In this document: positions 1 to 11,497 of the stretch, piece after piece
How the letters are laid out: the number at the start of each line of letters is the position of its first letter
Numbering within the stretch: the stretch's first letter is position 1
NCBI GenBank assembly: GCA_910589415.1
Contig: OU342633.1
Coordinates: 7,478,858 to 7,542,857, forward strand
DNA length: 64,000 nucleotides
Direction of reading: 5' to 3'
DNA from: Malachius bipustulatus
Lineage: Eukaryota; Arthropoda; Insecta; Coleoptera; Melyridae
Translations under genes and position numbers: made by a program
The notes under the pieces: model-generated
What the model was told of the DNA's origin: nothing
Database searches by the model: none
Seen by the model: the letters and a program-made list of their open reading frames with translations, nothing else

Positions 1-389
1 CTTATGAAAAAATCCAAAATCGATTCTTTCCCCTGCACCGTTCAGGCAAAAAACTGGAGTTTTGTCGATTTTTAATTTTTTCCTAAAAATGATGACGTCA
101 TGTCGCTTCATTTTCATTATAAAATAGCGATCGTCGCGTTTGAATGCACATCTTCACTGAAAAAATTGGGGAAATCGAAAAAGCCGCCGTACCAATAACT
201 TTTTGTGAATTTTCTTAATTTTTTTGATCTTTTTTCCGAAAACACATACGTTTTTACAGTAGGAACAATAATAATTATTATTACCGAAGGGTTCTTTCAA
301 ATATTTTCCCTTGAAACTTTTTAGGCGATTCATAATATTTTCTTAATAAATCAATATCAACATCAAACTAAACGTTACATATCTTCCAG

Positions 390-1652
390 GAACCCTCCAC
401 CGAAGGCTCGATGGTGGTATCTTCATCGGAAGGTTACACCTACAAAGTCACCCCCTCGAGCGGTTTGTACTACTGCTCATCTTTGATCCGGGACCTGATG
501 GATCTGTGCCCGGATGATTCCTCCAAAGAGCCGACGATATTGAAGCACGTCACCACAAAAAGCCTCGTCGTTCTGATCGAGTGGTGCGGCAAGCACCGCA
601 ACGACCCCAAACCCTCCAAGGAGGAGGACGACGAGAAATTAACGCCGGGGGAGAAGTTGCACGGGCTTCGGTTCCGTGCCTATCCGGAAGCCGATCCTTT
701 CGACGTGGAATTATTTTCTACCCTGAAAGCGGTGGAGTTTTACGACATCATCGAGGCTGCCACTTATTTGATGGTAGAAAACTTCGCCAAATCGGCCACT
801 CGAGTGTGGCTTCATTACATGAAGCCGAGGATCGGGAAAGATTTCGAGAAGTAAGACTTGCCTAATTAATTTGTATTTTTTCACCTGTCTACATATCTTC
901 CAGGAACCCTCCACCGAAGGCTCGATGGTGGTATCTTCATCGGAAGGTTACACCTACAAAGTCACCCCCTCGAGCGGTTTGTACTACTGCTCATCTTTGA
1001 TCCGGGACCTGATGGATCTGTGCCCGGATGATTCCTCCAAAGAGCCGACGATATTGAAGCACGTCACCACAAAAAGCCTCCTCGTTCTGATCGAGTGGTG
1101 CGACAAGCACCGCAACGACCCCAAACCCTCCAAGGAGGAGGACGACGAGAAATTAACGCCGGGGGAGAAGTTGCACGGGCATCGGTTCCGTGCCTATCCA
1201 GAAGCCGATCCTTTCGACGTGGAATTATTTTCTACCCTGAAAGCGGTGGAGTTTTACGACTTCATCGAGGCTGCCACTTATTTGATGGTCGAAAACTTCG
1301 CCAAATCGGCCACTCGAGTGTGGCTTCATTACATGAAACCGAGGATCGGGAAAGATTTCGAGAAGTAAGACTTGCCTAATTAATTTGTATTTTTTTCACC
1401 TGTCTAATCTGCTTGTTTCTCTGTTTCAGCTTTATATTTCCTGAGATATGTGCCCCTGATGAACCATTCAACGTTGGGGTGTTTCACGATGAGAGGGCTC
1501 GATTATTTCTGGAGTCTCATTATAAGCGAGAAAGCTGCGAGAGGGAGGGAGTGAAGAAAGTGACAACAAAATCGAGACAGAATGAACTGCCGTCAACTTC
1601 GAGAGAGGAGGAACCACTGAATCAACAGTTGGAAAAATTGAAGCTCGGCTAG
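390..1652 (+). CDS. SKP1-like gene, copy A (5' end outside window)
   Basis: SKP1 is the adaptor of SCF ubiquitin ligases and links cullin to F-box proteins. Three exons are visible. Exon 2a is 390-850 after TTCCAG, exon 2b is 904-1364 after TTCCAG, and exon 3 is 1430-1652 after TTTCAG, ending in TAG. Exons 2a and 2b each encode a POZ-like SKP1 fold; the segment ILKHVTTKSL...LIEWC.KHRNDP.P matches the SKP1 ILKKVI.WC.HH..DP.P region. Exon 3 carries the FPEI.....FNV...DER tail expected after it. Both duplicate exons enter in phase 0 and leave in phase 2 (AA|GTAAGA), so joining 2a to 2b shifts the frame into an early stop, while 2a-3 and 2b-3 both stay open. By analogy with copy B, a first exon encoding about 21 residues should lie before base 1. 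The family assignment rests on reading alone. Confidence 0.75.
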
Positions 1653-1810
1653 GGATTTGTGATTCCCTTTTTGAAATTTCATTTGTTTTGATTTATTCGA
1701 ATTTCCTACACTGTACATTATATAGAGGGACGAGCTCAATTAGTTTTTCTTTAGTATTTTAATTAGGGTATTATATACCTAGTATCTTAGCATAAAAATT
1801 TTTATATAAA

Positions 1811-1816
1811 AATAAA
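1811..1816 (+). terminator. Poly(A) signal of SKP1-like copy A
   Basis: AATAAA lies about 160 bases after the TAG stop and is conserved in copy B at 21650-21655. It is the likely cleavage and polyadenylation signal. Confidence 0.55.
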
Positions 1817-2008
1817 GACGTCACTGTTTAAAAGTCAAAATTTTGATATTGGGAATTGTAAAAAATTGTTTTTTGTTTTTACTTTATCTAATTTTTAAAA
1901 TTAATAATTTTCATTTTATGGAAATTGTGAAAAATATGTACATAACCTACTTCCTAAATAAACTTATTTTCTGTTTATTAAATTTTTTATTCATTCATTT
2001 ACTCAACA

Positions 2009-2078
2009 ACCTTATCATTTTGCTACTTGATCTGAACTATTGTCCTGTAATTGGATTGTAAATCTGTTGGACAATAAA

Positions 2079-2112
<34 letters not shown>
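2009..2112 (+). mobile_element. 5'-truncated LINE tail with (ATT)n, only in copy A
   Basis: Copy B reads straight through this site. Copy A carries about 104 extra bases ending in GGACAATAAA and a long ATT tract, flanked by AACA on both sides. This is the form of a short 5'-truncated non-LTR insertion. It happened after the segmental duplication. Confidence 0.7.
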
Positions 2113-2115
<3 letters not shown>

Positions 2116-2570
2116 ACTTACTAGCAAACTAACTCAAAAAAATAAACCAAAGATAAAATATAACAATCATGAATCAACACTTTCAGATAAAACATAAATA
2201 ATAAAAGCAGAAAAATTTAAAAAATTCTTGATTAAAATGAAGCCTCATCCTCAGTTCTTTCCCAAAAAGTAGTTCTGCCATATTGTTTTTTTTTTATGTC
2301 ATCGGTATCAAAAAATAAAGAGAACTGTAAATCTAATAAATTAAAATAAAAAAAATAAATATTTTTTTCGAAAAAAAGACTAATAATTTTTTTCGCCGAT
2401 GACGTCAATATGAAGTAAATGTATTGCTCGCCTTATAATTTTTTAATTTTTCTATAACATCCAATAAAACTTTTTTTAATTTTCAAAGAAGGAATAAAAT
2501 TTTTAAGAATTGTTTCCTTGATTTCTTTATACCTATAGACTGAGATGAAAAACCAATATGGCGATCATAA

Positions 2571-2619
2571 TATACTGACGACCACAAATGTCATATTATT
2601 TACATAACGTGGAAATAAA

Positions 2620-2647
<28 letters not shown>
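2571..2647 (+). mobile_element. Second truncated LINE tail with (ATT)n, only in copy A
   Basis: Copy B has an empty site here (GCGATCATAAGAAAA). Copy A holds about 77 bases ending in GGAAATAAAT and (ATT)n, flanked by ATAA on each side. It is another post-duplication non-LTR insertion. Confidence 0.7.
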
Positions 2648-2650
<3 letters not shown>

Positions 2651-3267
2651 AGAAAATTGTGCTATTAATTCTGTCAATGGTTTTTTCATGTCATACGGTA
2701 TAGATACAAAAAAAATCAAGGAAACCAGAAATTATTAACATTAAGGAAAGCAATATTTTATTCCACGCTTAAAAAATGGAAACATTATTTAAAAAAAAAT
2801 AATTATGATATCTAATAAATTACTTCATTAACTGCACATATTAATGTGCTAATAAACATAAAAACATGAAGAAAAAAGTTAAATTTTGAGCATTTTGCTC
2901 TATCCCATTAAGGTTTTTCCTTTTTGACCTCAGATTCTTCGCACTTGGAACGTTAAAATAATAAAATTATTTGACTTCGAAAATACAAATTCTAAAAAAG
3001 GCGATTTTCATTTTCTTATAACTTCATACATTTTTAATTTTAAATTCCAATTGCGCAAAACTTATTTTAGTTTATTTTCTCAGACAATATAGAAAGTAAT
3101 AAAAAATGAAAAGTTGATACCACTTCCTAGAAAAACTGGAAGCGCAAACAAGTCTAAGCCCCTGAAGATGTCATTTTACTCAAAACACGTAGGGCACTCA
3201 GTTTTTATAGCTTCAATAAAAGTCATACCAAAGCAGACTTTTCTTTTTTTTTTAACTTTACCTTTGG

Positions 3268-4095
3268 AAAATTTTCTCTGCTCAGTCGTATAACTACTAA
3301 CTACTCTATCGTTAAGTAAAAAAAGCTTTTTCAGCAAAAGTTCGAATAATAAAAAATCATGCCCAAAAAATTAAATTTTGCAATTTTTTCGACTGTGATT
3401 TTCTCTAAAACTTATGGATATTAAAAAGAACATAGAAAATGACGTTTTATTAGGAACTTAGTCGAGCTTTCTTTTTTATAATTTGCAGTTTTTCGATATC
3501 TTCAACGGGTTTCCGAGACCGGCAAAGCCGATGTTCTCGGAACTATGTGCGCCCTTGTGCCCTGAAAATGTCGGTCTGTCTGTTTATCTGTGCGTTTTGC
3601 TAGGAAACTCTCTAGAGGCGCCATTTTTCGTTGTAGAGACTTGAAATTTTGCTCCTTTTAAATTTCGCACGGTCCCACGATGCCTATTGAAAATGAGCGG
3701 GATCCGTTACTGGGAAGTGTCATTTTTTCGGGAATTTCGGGTTTTTTCGGGAACGACCTAGGAAACACTCTAGTGTCCGAAAGTTGCACCGATCGGTATG
3801 AAGCTTGGTAGGGACGAAGCTCGGGACCCCCAAATACGACCTATTGAAAATGGGCCGGATCCGAGAATTTTAAGGCCCCCTTTCAGGGCCGTACTTTTTT
3901 TGCGACGTTCCACATATGGGACTTTTTCTCGGTAACGGTATTTTTCTCGGAATCGCGGACAGATTCTGCTAGTACAGTTATTTAGAGAAAGAATGGACGT
4001 ACAAACTTTGTAAAGATCGTTTTTCGAAAAAAATAATTAGGCGAGTGGTAATCGGCCCTCAAAAAATGGAACATCCTGTTTTCGCATGATTTTTT
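3268..4095. other. Block of about 0.8 kb present only in copy A
   Basis: Copy B passes directly from CCTTTGGA to AATTGTTT near 22915, while copy A carries about 0.8 kb between these words. No open frame of note is seen. It contains two diverged versions of one pattern: CTAGGAAACTCTCTAG followed by a CCTATTGAAAATG word at about 3600-3700, and CTAGGAAACACTCTAG with the same follow-up at about 3765-3850. Either an insertion in A or a deletion in B is possible; no clear target duplication was found. Confidence 0.5.
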
Positions 4096-5438
4096 CGAAT
4101 TGTTTGCAAAATTTATTCCACCAATCAAAAAAAGAACAAAACAGTGAGATAGAACCGTTCGTTGTCTACAAAAAAGATAATTATGATTTTTACGTCAAAA
4201 GTCGGCAACTGCGACTTATTCAAAAACAAAAAAATCTGATCTTTTTTCTAAAAATCACAAAAAAAAATTTTTTTCGAAAACAGTGCAACCTATCGAAAAA
4301 TCAAATCAGACCTTTTTTTTAGTATTTTTCTTCAAATGCTATACAACCATTTTCCCGAAATATTCCCGGTTTTTGAGCGGGAATCGTTTCTTTGAAAAAA
4401 CAATTGATCAAAAGTCTTTCACGCATGCTTTCAATTTTTTTTCGAAATATTTTCAACCGATAAAAAAATAACAAAACACTATGATAGAGACGTTCCTTAC
4501 CTACAAAAAAGATATAGTATATAGTTTTTTTCCTAACCGTTGTAAAAACTGTCAAAATCAGGAAAAACTTCGGTAGGTCATTTCGACTGTTTACCGCCCG
4601 GTCATTTGTATCTCCCTGTATTGTCATAATCGTGAAATCTTTTTCCATTTTTCTTTCTTCAACATATAATTTGAAGTCTTGGCTTCAGTTCATCTCGATT
4701 ATGTTGGTACTTTAAACGAAAAATAAAAAATTTTCTCGCTGCTCGAAAATTAGCTTACACTCTTATTTTTATTAAAAAATCGATAAATTAATGCTATTTT
4801 ATTTTATTTGGTCATATTCTTTATGCGCCATTGGGAAAATTAGAAGGACAGTCGCAACGACAATTAATTCACCAAAATTATTGTGAAAAAATGATCCACA
4901 TTGGTCTTTTAATAACGAAGATATGATAATTAAGAAACTGTCAATAATTAATACGTTCCCTGAATTTTTCCGGCGACGACTCGTGTCTTGACCCGTCGAA
5001 GCCGGGCTCGGTCGCTCATCGTCCCCGCTTTTGTTATTATAATGGTCCGGTATAGGTAGCCATAATAAATGCGCGGTTCCTGCTCGGGAAATGCCTTAAT
5101 TTCTGTTTTTCTTGTGCATGATGTAAAAAATTGTTTTTAAAATCAATTGCGCTGTACTGCTCAACTTTGGAGAAAGGCAGTAACTGACGAAAAATCATAA
5201 ATGCCGGTTTTTCGCCTTTGTACAGCTGTGGACTTTTTGTATCTTTTAATGCAACACAGAAAGGCAGTAAACCATCTTGTATGTTAATAAAATCAAATAA
5301 ATACTTACTGCTTTTTATAAAAACGTAGTGTTTGCAAATCAAAAAGGCAGCAAGTATGTAATACAATACAAGATGGCAGTATCCTTATGACAATAATTGT
5401 TAAATGCTGCCTTTTTGCATTGCATCAGGTGACTTTTA

Positions 5439-6254
5439 TACCGTATGACAAGTTTCAAAGCAGAACATAGGCGAATAGCATTGGAAATCACATATTTGTA
5501 GTTTATTTCTCACGACTTTTATCTAAAAGAATGGTAATGGTGTCTATCGAAAGAGAATTGTTTTCTGAGCATGCTGATACCAAATACTTAACAATTAACA
5601 GTTTCTTTATGGTGACAGAATAACTTAAACATTTTCAAAATTAAAATTGTGAGCGGCTATGACATGCCTAATTCGAATAATTTTGTTACTGTCAAAACAA
5701 ATATTTTTAATTACTGATACACGTTTCCCTGCAAAGATTGTCAATGAATAATAATAATAATATTATCGCCGTGGTACTATTGACTGGCCGGCCAGATCTC
5801 CCGATTTAGCACCTTATCCTTGTTGTGACTTTTCTTGAAATCTTGGGGTTACCTTAAAAATAAAATTTACAGAGCTCGTGGTAGCCGAATGTGCACTCGT
5901 TAATAACCAACAACTTGAACAAGTTCGAAGCGCAATTTATAAAAGGGTGGGAATATTAATTTCAAAAAAATAAATTAAATCATTGAAAATATTTGCTTTG
6001 ACAGTGAAAAAGTTGTCCGAATTTAGCATGTCATGGCTGCTCATCTTTTAATTTTGAAAATGTTTAAAATTATTCTGTCATGATATAAAACTGTTAATTT
6101 GTAGGTATTTTGGTATCAGCATGTTCAGAAAATAATTCTCTTTCGATAGACATCATTACCATTCTTGTAGAATAAAGTGGTGAGAAATAAACTGCAACTA
6201 TGTGATTTCCCGTGCTATTCGCCTATGTTCTGCTTTGAAACTTGCCACTCGGTA
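5439..6254 (+). mobile_element. Deleted mariner-type element with about 270-bp inverted repeats
   Basis: The element begins TACCGTATGACAAGTTTC and ends with its near complement, with TA on both sides (5437-5438, 6255-6256). The inverted arms are unusually long, about 270 bases (5439-5710 against 5995-6254), and diverged by scattered substitutions and short indels. Between them lies only the end of a mariner-like transposase. It sits inside the left part of the older transposon, near the AAGGCAG-rich zone. Confidence 0.85.
5770..5973 (+). pseudogene. Mariner-like transposase C-terminal remnant
   Basis: The frame reads IDWPARSPDLAP followed by a degenerate CDF motif and an in-frame TGA. It then continues LKIKF.ELVVAECALVNNQQLEQVRSAI to a TAA. 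This matches the WPARSPDLxPxDFFLWGYLK region of mariner transposases, where the Asp of SPDL is the third catalytic residue. The first two catalytic residues are absent. It lies just inside the right inverted arm, as expected for an internally deleted copy. Confidence 0.75.
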
Positions 6255-6378
6255 TACGTGTTGACACTTTCTTACAGCTCTGCACACATATTATTTTAGT
6301 GATGAATGAATGTTTTTTTGAGAAAGAACATTGGCTTTGTTTCAATAATTAATAGTTATTACAGTGGCAAAATTAACC

Positions 6379-7637
6379 ATGAATAACAAGCGGTATGTAT
6401 ATGTTGTATACAACAATAAAATTTATAATTACAGCTGATGTACGTAAGATAACCTTAAATTCTTTCTATTTTACTAATGCAGCAGGTTGAATGAACAGAA
6501 CTTTATGCTAAAAATGGTCTCTGAAGACCAAAATAATAAACACCCAGCCATAGAATATGTGACCGCTGTCGATCTTATTCAAGAAGCTTCTAAACATGAT
6601 TTTATACTGTTGCAAAAAAATACTGGTAAGTTTTAAATAATGTGATACAGATTTATATAGAGGGTTTGCAAATGGCGACTCAACATTTTTTAAGATATTA
6701 ATTATCTTTAAGGGTGTGGTTGCACACAAAATTTATGTCTTTCCTTATTTTACCAAAACAAAATATCTTCTTCTAGATAATATCGCATCGACAATAATAA
6801 TACAAGAAAATGTTGATATTACCAACACTGCTAACATTAGTACAGATGGAGATACAAAACAAGAAAACATCTACATTAACAACACTGCTAATTATAATAA
6901 TGGTACTACAACAAACGAAGGTATTATAATAATAGAAGATAATACTGACATTAACAGCGTTGCTAACAGTGGTCCAGAAGAAGATATAATACAAGTAAAT
7001 ATTAACATTAACAACACTGCTATTAATGGTACAGACGAAGATATAAGAAAATATTGCCATTAATAGCATTACTAACAGTGGTACAGAAGAAGATATGCCA
7101 TTGTCGGAGATTAAAAACTCTAACAATACAAAAAGAAATGTAAAAAAACGAAAAAATAAAATTTGTAGAAAAGGAAAGGCTGAATTAAAAGCTATAAGAA
7201 AACATCCTCTTAGAGATCCGTGCAAAGCCACATGCAAGAAAGAGTGTAGAAAGTTAATTAGCCCTGAACAACGAAAATTAATTCACGAAAATTATTGGTC
7301 GTTATCTTGGTTAGATCAAAGAAAACTCATATTAAATTCTTGCTCACGAATGCCAGTTATAAAACGAAGCCTAGCTACGAACTCTCAAAGAAACATGACA
7401 TTTTTCTACCGGCTGTTGCAAGAAACTGGGAAACACATTGATGTCTGCAAGACGTTTTATTTAGCGACACTGGGATATCATTCTAAAATTGATAAAGTTG
7501 TTTTTAACGTTTTACACAAATCTGCTCCAGGGTCTATTATACCAAAAGAAGATCGCAGAGGAAAAAATCCCCCTCCTAATAAGATTGACAGGCAAGTTAT
7601 TTTAAGTCACGTGGAAACATTTCATCCCACTGTATAG
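6379..7637 (+). pseudogene. N-terminal part of the TGTA-element transposase, three exons
   Basis: Exon 1 is 6379-6392 (MNNK), with donor GTATGT. Exon 2 is 6486-6625 (or from 6483; the acceptor is CAGCAG) and ends at GTAAGT. Exon 3 starts at 6777 after TTCTAG. The phases join correctly. Exon 3 first encodes an Asn/Thr/Ile-rich repeat zone, then a one-base shift near 7045 moves the frame to a basic stretch. After that comes RKHPLRDPCKATCKKECRK, ISPEQRKLIHENYW and SQRNMTFFYRLL...VCKTFYLATLGY...RGKNPPPNK. I know this pattern from widespread uncharacterised transposase-like proteins of aphids and Hydra. The frame stops at ETFHPTV, just before the hAT-like insertion. Confidence 0.7.
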
Positions 7638-7647
7638 TGGATGGAAT

Positions 7648-8867
7648 CGGCGTTTCTCAATTGGGCGAAATTACCTGAGTGACCCTTCGACACGACGGGG
7701 GTGCTTATAATCCTACAGCTCAATTGGGCGAAGGAATTTTTAAATACCGTTGAGTTATTTGCATGCTCTTGTATGGCTACGTTGCCAGATTTTACAGAAA
7801 TTTCGATTTTCTACATTAAATAAATAAAAAAAATAAAAAATAAATAATATTAATACTTGATGTATTATTTTTTTTTTAAGTTCTATCAAATACATCAAGC
7901 CCTTAGTGCATTTACAATTATTTTATACTATACCTATACAGCAGAAACATGAAACATCAATAGAAAAGTAGGTAAACGTCGCTGCCATACCTACTCAAAT
8001 AAACCATAAAAAGCAATCAATTACTATGAATTGATTTATCATAATTTTCAATTGACTAAGTTATTGCCTTTCGAGAAAATCACGATAAATTTTCACGATG
8101 TTTTGAATTTCATGTTGCAATAATTATTATACTTTAGAAAAGTATTTGTTTGCAGAAGTCATTCAGTTTGTTTCAAATTTCTTATTTTTTGTTTACACAT
8201 TTGAAAGTATGCTGTGAGAAAATACCATTGCAATGAAATACCTAGTACCTATAGGTACTCCACCGGAAGGATAGAAATAATAGAAAGTTGTGTTAGAACT
8301 CCCTAATATATTTTAGTCAAAAATGTTTCCTAATTTTCACGAAAACGATCGATTGAACGATTCGATTGCATACTTAATAATTAATGTAGCAGAAAAGACT
8401 TTTGTTTTAATTCTTGAAAAATTATTAATTTAATATTTCTCTGTCAAATAATTAGGGGATTCGATATTTCAAAGTAATCATTTCAACATAATATGAAAAT
8501 TCCTTAACCTATAGGTATGCGATAATAGAATAAACACATTTTTTGTATGGGAGAGGATGATTAATATACCTATATGCGCTTTAGTTTTGAAAATAAATGT
8601 GTATTATTAAAGAGAAGTTTAATTTTTAAATTTTATTGATTAAAAGTAAATGATAAAAAACTTTTTTCATTGGCCACCCTTTAGTGTCGAACAAGTAGCA
8701 GTTATTGAAAATAAATCTGGCAACACTGCTATATATATGGGCAAGGTCGCACATGTATATCTTGTCTGTCCACTTATCTCTTATAATCCCCTAGTTTCTC
8801 GTTTCTCGCCCAATTGACCCCTGGGATTAGTGAATAACATAATCCTTCGCCCAATTCGATATCGCCC
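7648..8867 (+). mobile_element. Non-autonomous hAT-like element E1
   Basis: It starts CGGCGTTTCTCAATTGGGCG and ends TTCGCCCAATTCGATATCGC plus CC. It is flanked by the exact 8-bp duplication GATGGAAT (7640-7647, 8868-8875). No coding sequence is visible. The 8-bp duplication is what suggests hAT; the ends are not canonical. It interrupts the older transposase gene and shares most of its interior with E3 (28375-30325, opposite strand). Confidence 0.75.
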
Positions 8868-10347
8868 GATGGAATAGCGGCGTTTCTCAATTGGGCGAAA
8901 CTACCTGAGTGACCCTTCGGCACGACGGGTGGGCCTATAATCCTACAGCTCAATTCGGCGAAGGAATTTTTAAATACCGTTGAGTTGTTTGCATGCTTTA
9001 ATGTGGCTACGTTGCCAGATTTTACAGAAATTCCGATTTTCTACATTAAATAAAATTAAAAAAAAAAAATCATAGTTATTTATTATACAAGAGAAAAAAG
9101 TGATAGATTTTAGCTCGAGATGTGATTTCGTCCCCGACGCGTATCCGGTGGAAAAATACTAGTGAGACATATGTATTTTTGCTAATGTAACATTATTTTC
9201 ACTTTACTTTGTTACTACCCTACATTACTTTTTTAGATAAATTAACTAATTTCAAAAAAAGAAAAGACGTATTTTCACTGTTATATATTCCACAAATATA
9301 ATCGACAATGTCGGAACCCATGCAAAACAAAATATAAAAATGAATGCTAATGAGAATTTTCAGTAATTAATAATTTTTGTGATCGCTATTGAAGCGTGTT
9401 ACATTAAAAAAAAAAAACTTGCATGGGTCCTAAATTGTGCAATATCTTGGAAACAGTGCGTCCTACAACAAAAATATAAGATGACTTTTCTCTTCTAAAC
9501 AAAACGGGGTATGTACCAAACATATCAAATTTTCATTAAAGTCCGTGGCATAGAAATTTTTAAATAAAAAAAGTAACAACGCACCCAGATCTCCGCCACT
9601 GAATTGAAGAATTTTTTATTGGGAGCATCAAACCGTGTACTTCAATTATTAGTACAACTGAAAAAAATTCCGAATTATTCTGATACGCCAATTATTAGAT
9701 ATTCAAAAAATATTTAATTTTTAGAACTTTATCACCCTGTATCTCGAAAACTAAAGCGCCGACGACCCATGTCCCATATCTGTAGGAAATTTTATACTAC
9801 CTATTTTTTGCATTTCCTACGTGCCCTTCAAGTGTGTCACACGTGTTCATTAACACCGTATCGTATACGTATTGAAAATTGTAAATATGATTATTATTGT
9901 TGCGATTTAGTTTTGAAAATAAATGTGTATTATTAAAGAGAAGTTTATTTTTTAAATTTTATTGATTAGAAGTAGTAAATTCCAGAGATATTTGGCATTG
10001 GAATTGCTTAGATTTAAAAACATGGTGACTTTTCAGTAGAAAATATGGAAAACACGAAAGGTCATGATTTTATTACTAAACAATAGAAAATCATAATTCG
10101 ATAATACTATTCAACAATTCCTTGAATATAGTAAATGATAAAAAACTTCTCTCATTGGCCACCCTTTAGTGTCGAACAAGTAGCAGTTATTGAAAATAAA
10201 TCTTTAAACAGTGCTATATATATACAGGGTGTCCCAGCTTATTCGAAGCGGTCTCTGTAGGCCAAACGATGGACTTTTTCCAAAAACTTTTTAAAAATTC
10301 AAGTACAGAATCACAATGGCCATAATTTAAAATTATTATCGAGTATA

Positions 10348-10978
10348 CAGAGTGTCCCATATGACAGTGGCATATCAAAGTTATGTTTTTTTAAATGGAA
10401 TGCTTCTATGTTATTGCATTTTTAGATTGTTTGAGAAGAGAAAATAAGATTGGTTTTTACAGTTGGTGTTTAAATTCAGAAGTTTTTGAGTTATAAACAA
10501 GTGAAAATCGTCATTTTTCATGTTCAAGGCCCTGTACAACGAAAACGGCTGAAGATAGAGAAAAACGGCTTACATGTCCCTATTTTACTTTTTGATGTAC
10601 TATCCTATGATGTAGATGAAATGTATATACAGGGTGATAAAAAATTTGAAAAATTCAGAGATTTCTCCACGCATCGCCAAATAAAAAAATCAAAGAAAGT
10701 ACAAATGTTTCTATACCATAGGATAGTACATAAAAAGTTAAAATAGGGACATGTAAGCCGTTTTTCTCTATCTTCAGCCGTTTTCGTTGTACAGGGCATT
10801 GAACTTGAAAATTGACGATTTTCACTTGTTTATAACTCAAAAATTTCTGAATTTAAACAACAACTGTAAAAGCCAATCTTATTTTCTCTTTTCAGACACT
10901 CTAAAAATGCAATAACATAGGAGCATTCCATTTAAAAAAACATAACTTTGATATGCCACTGTCATATGGGACACTCTG
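10348..10978. mobile_element. Palindromic MITE G nested in F, copy 1
   Basis: The ends are CAGAGTGTCCCATATGACAG and its complement, flanked by TA (10346-10347, 10979-10980). The arms are about 290 bases long around a loop of about 90 bases. It is exactly 631 bp, as is copy 2 at 52987-53617, but the loop lies in the opposite orientation. Confidence 0.85.
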
Positions 10979-10995
10979 TATACTCCAAAATAATT

Positions 10996-11235
10996 AAAAA
11001 TTACAAAAAATATAATTTAAAAAAATTTTCAAAAGAAATTAAAAATATTTTATTACAAAAATGCTACTATAGCTTAAATGAATATTTGAACAATTCTTTG
11101 GATTTATAATTTCATAACTTTATTTCATAATTTCATAATTATAACTAATTTTACAATTTATTATTTTCCACAAAAAATACAATAATATGTATTTATAATA
11201 AGGAAATAAATGTTGTTATTATTATTATTATTATT
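10996..11235 (+). mobile_element. LINE 3' tail with (ATT)n inside MITE F
   Basis: The MITE copy at 52866-53740 lacks this stretch of about 240 bases. It ends GGAAATAAATGTTG followed by (ATT)n, like the tails at 2112 and 2647. It is AT-rich and non-coding; the edges are approximate. Confidence 0.55.
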
Positions 11236-11497
11236 AATTTTAAATTATGGCCATTGTGATTCTGTACTTGAATTTTCAAAAAGTTTTTTGAAAAAGTCCA
11301 TCGTTTGGTCTACAGAGACCGCTTCGTATAAGCTGGGACAGCCTGTATATATGTATATATGAGCAAGGCCACACATGTATTTCTTGTCTGTCCGCTTATC
11401 TCTTTTAATCCCCTAGTTTCTCGTTTCTCGCCCAATTGACCCCTGGGATTAGTAGATAACAAAATCCTTCGCCCAATTCGGTATCGCCCTGGAATAG

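Larger units (their letters stand above)
1..4962 (+). repeat. Segmental duplication, copy A
   Basis: This stretch is repeated in the same orientation at about 19848-23892. The copies align through the SKP1-like exons, the 3' flank and a long non-coding tail, and both stop matching after the shared word ATTAATACGTTCCCTG. They differ by scattered substitutions and clean indels. Copy A alone has two LINE-tail insertions (2009-2112, 2571-2647) and a block of about 0.8 kb (3268-4095). Copy B alone has an insertion of about 110 bp near 23335. The window starts inside the copy, so its left edge is not seen. Confidence 0.93.
10225..11345. mobile_element. Composite palindromic MITE F, copy 1
   Basis: The ends are CAGGGTGTCCCAGCTTATTC and its complement (right end altered to CAGGCTGTCC), flanked by TA. 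The arms include a shared segment with GAAGCGGTCTCTGTAGGCC. It contains MITE G (10348-10978) and a LINE tail of about 240 bp. A second copy lies at 52866-53740. Many short open frames here are products of the palindrome, not genes. Confidence 0.85.
8878..11489 (+). mobile_element. Non-autonomous hAT-like element E2, head-to-tail with E1
   Basis: It has the same ends as E1 and its own 8-bp duplication TGGAATAG (8870-8877, 11490-11497), which overlaps the right duplication of E1. About 9060-9890 is unlike E1. The right third carries a 1.1-kb nested MITE (10225-11345). No gene is seen. Two separate duplications imply two insertion events at nearly the same site rather than a tandem copy error. 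Confidence 0.75.

Noticed and set aside
411..865. Second-frame product of 94 residues (MVRQAPQRPQTLQGG...) present in each SKP1 exon
   Set aside because: It is an overlapping shadow of the SKP1 frame, conserved only because the exon is.
4963..5152. Short GC-rich stretch (about 4970-5030) considered as an RNA gene
   Set aside because: No cloverleaf or other stable conserved fold could be drawn.
6773..7237. Minus-strand open frame of 154 residues
   Set aside because: It is antisense to the Asn/Thr-rich exon of the TGTA-element transposase and has no family signal.
10486..10840. Pairs of similar small open frames on both strands
   Set aside because: They are the two arms of palindromic MITE G, not genes.
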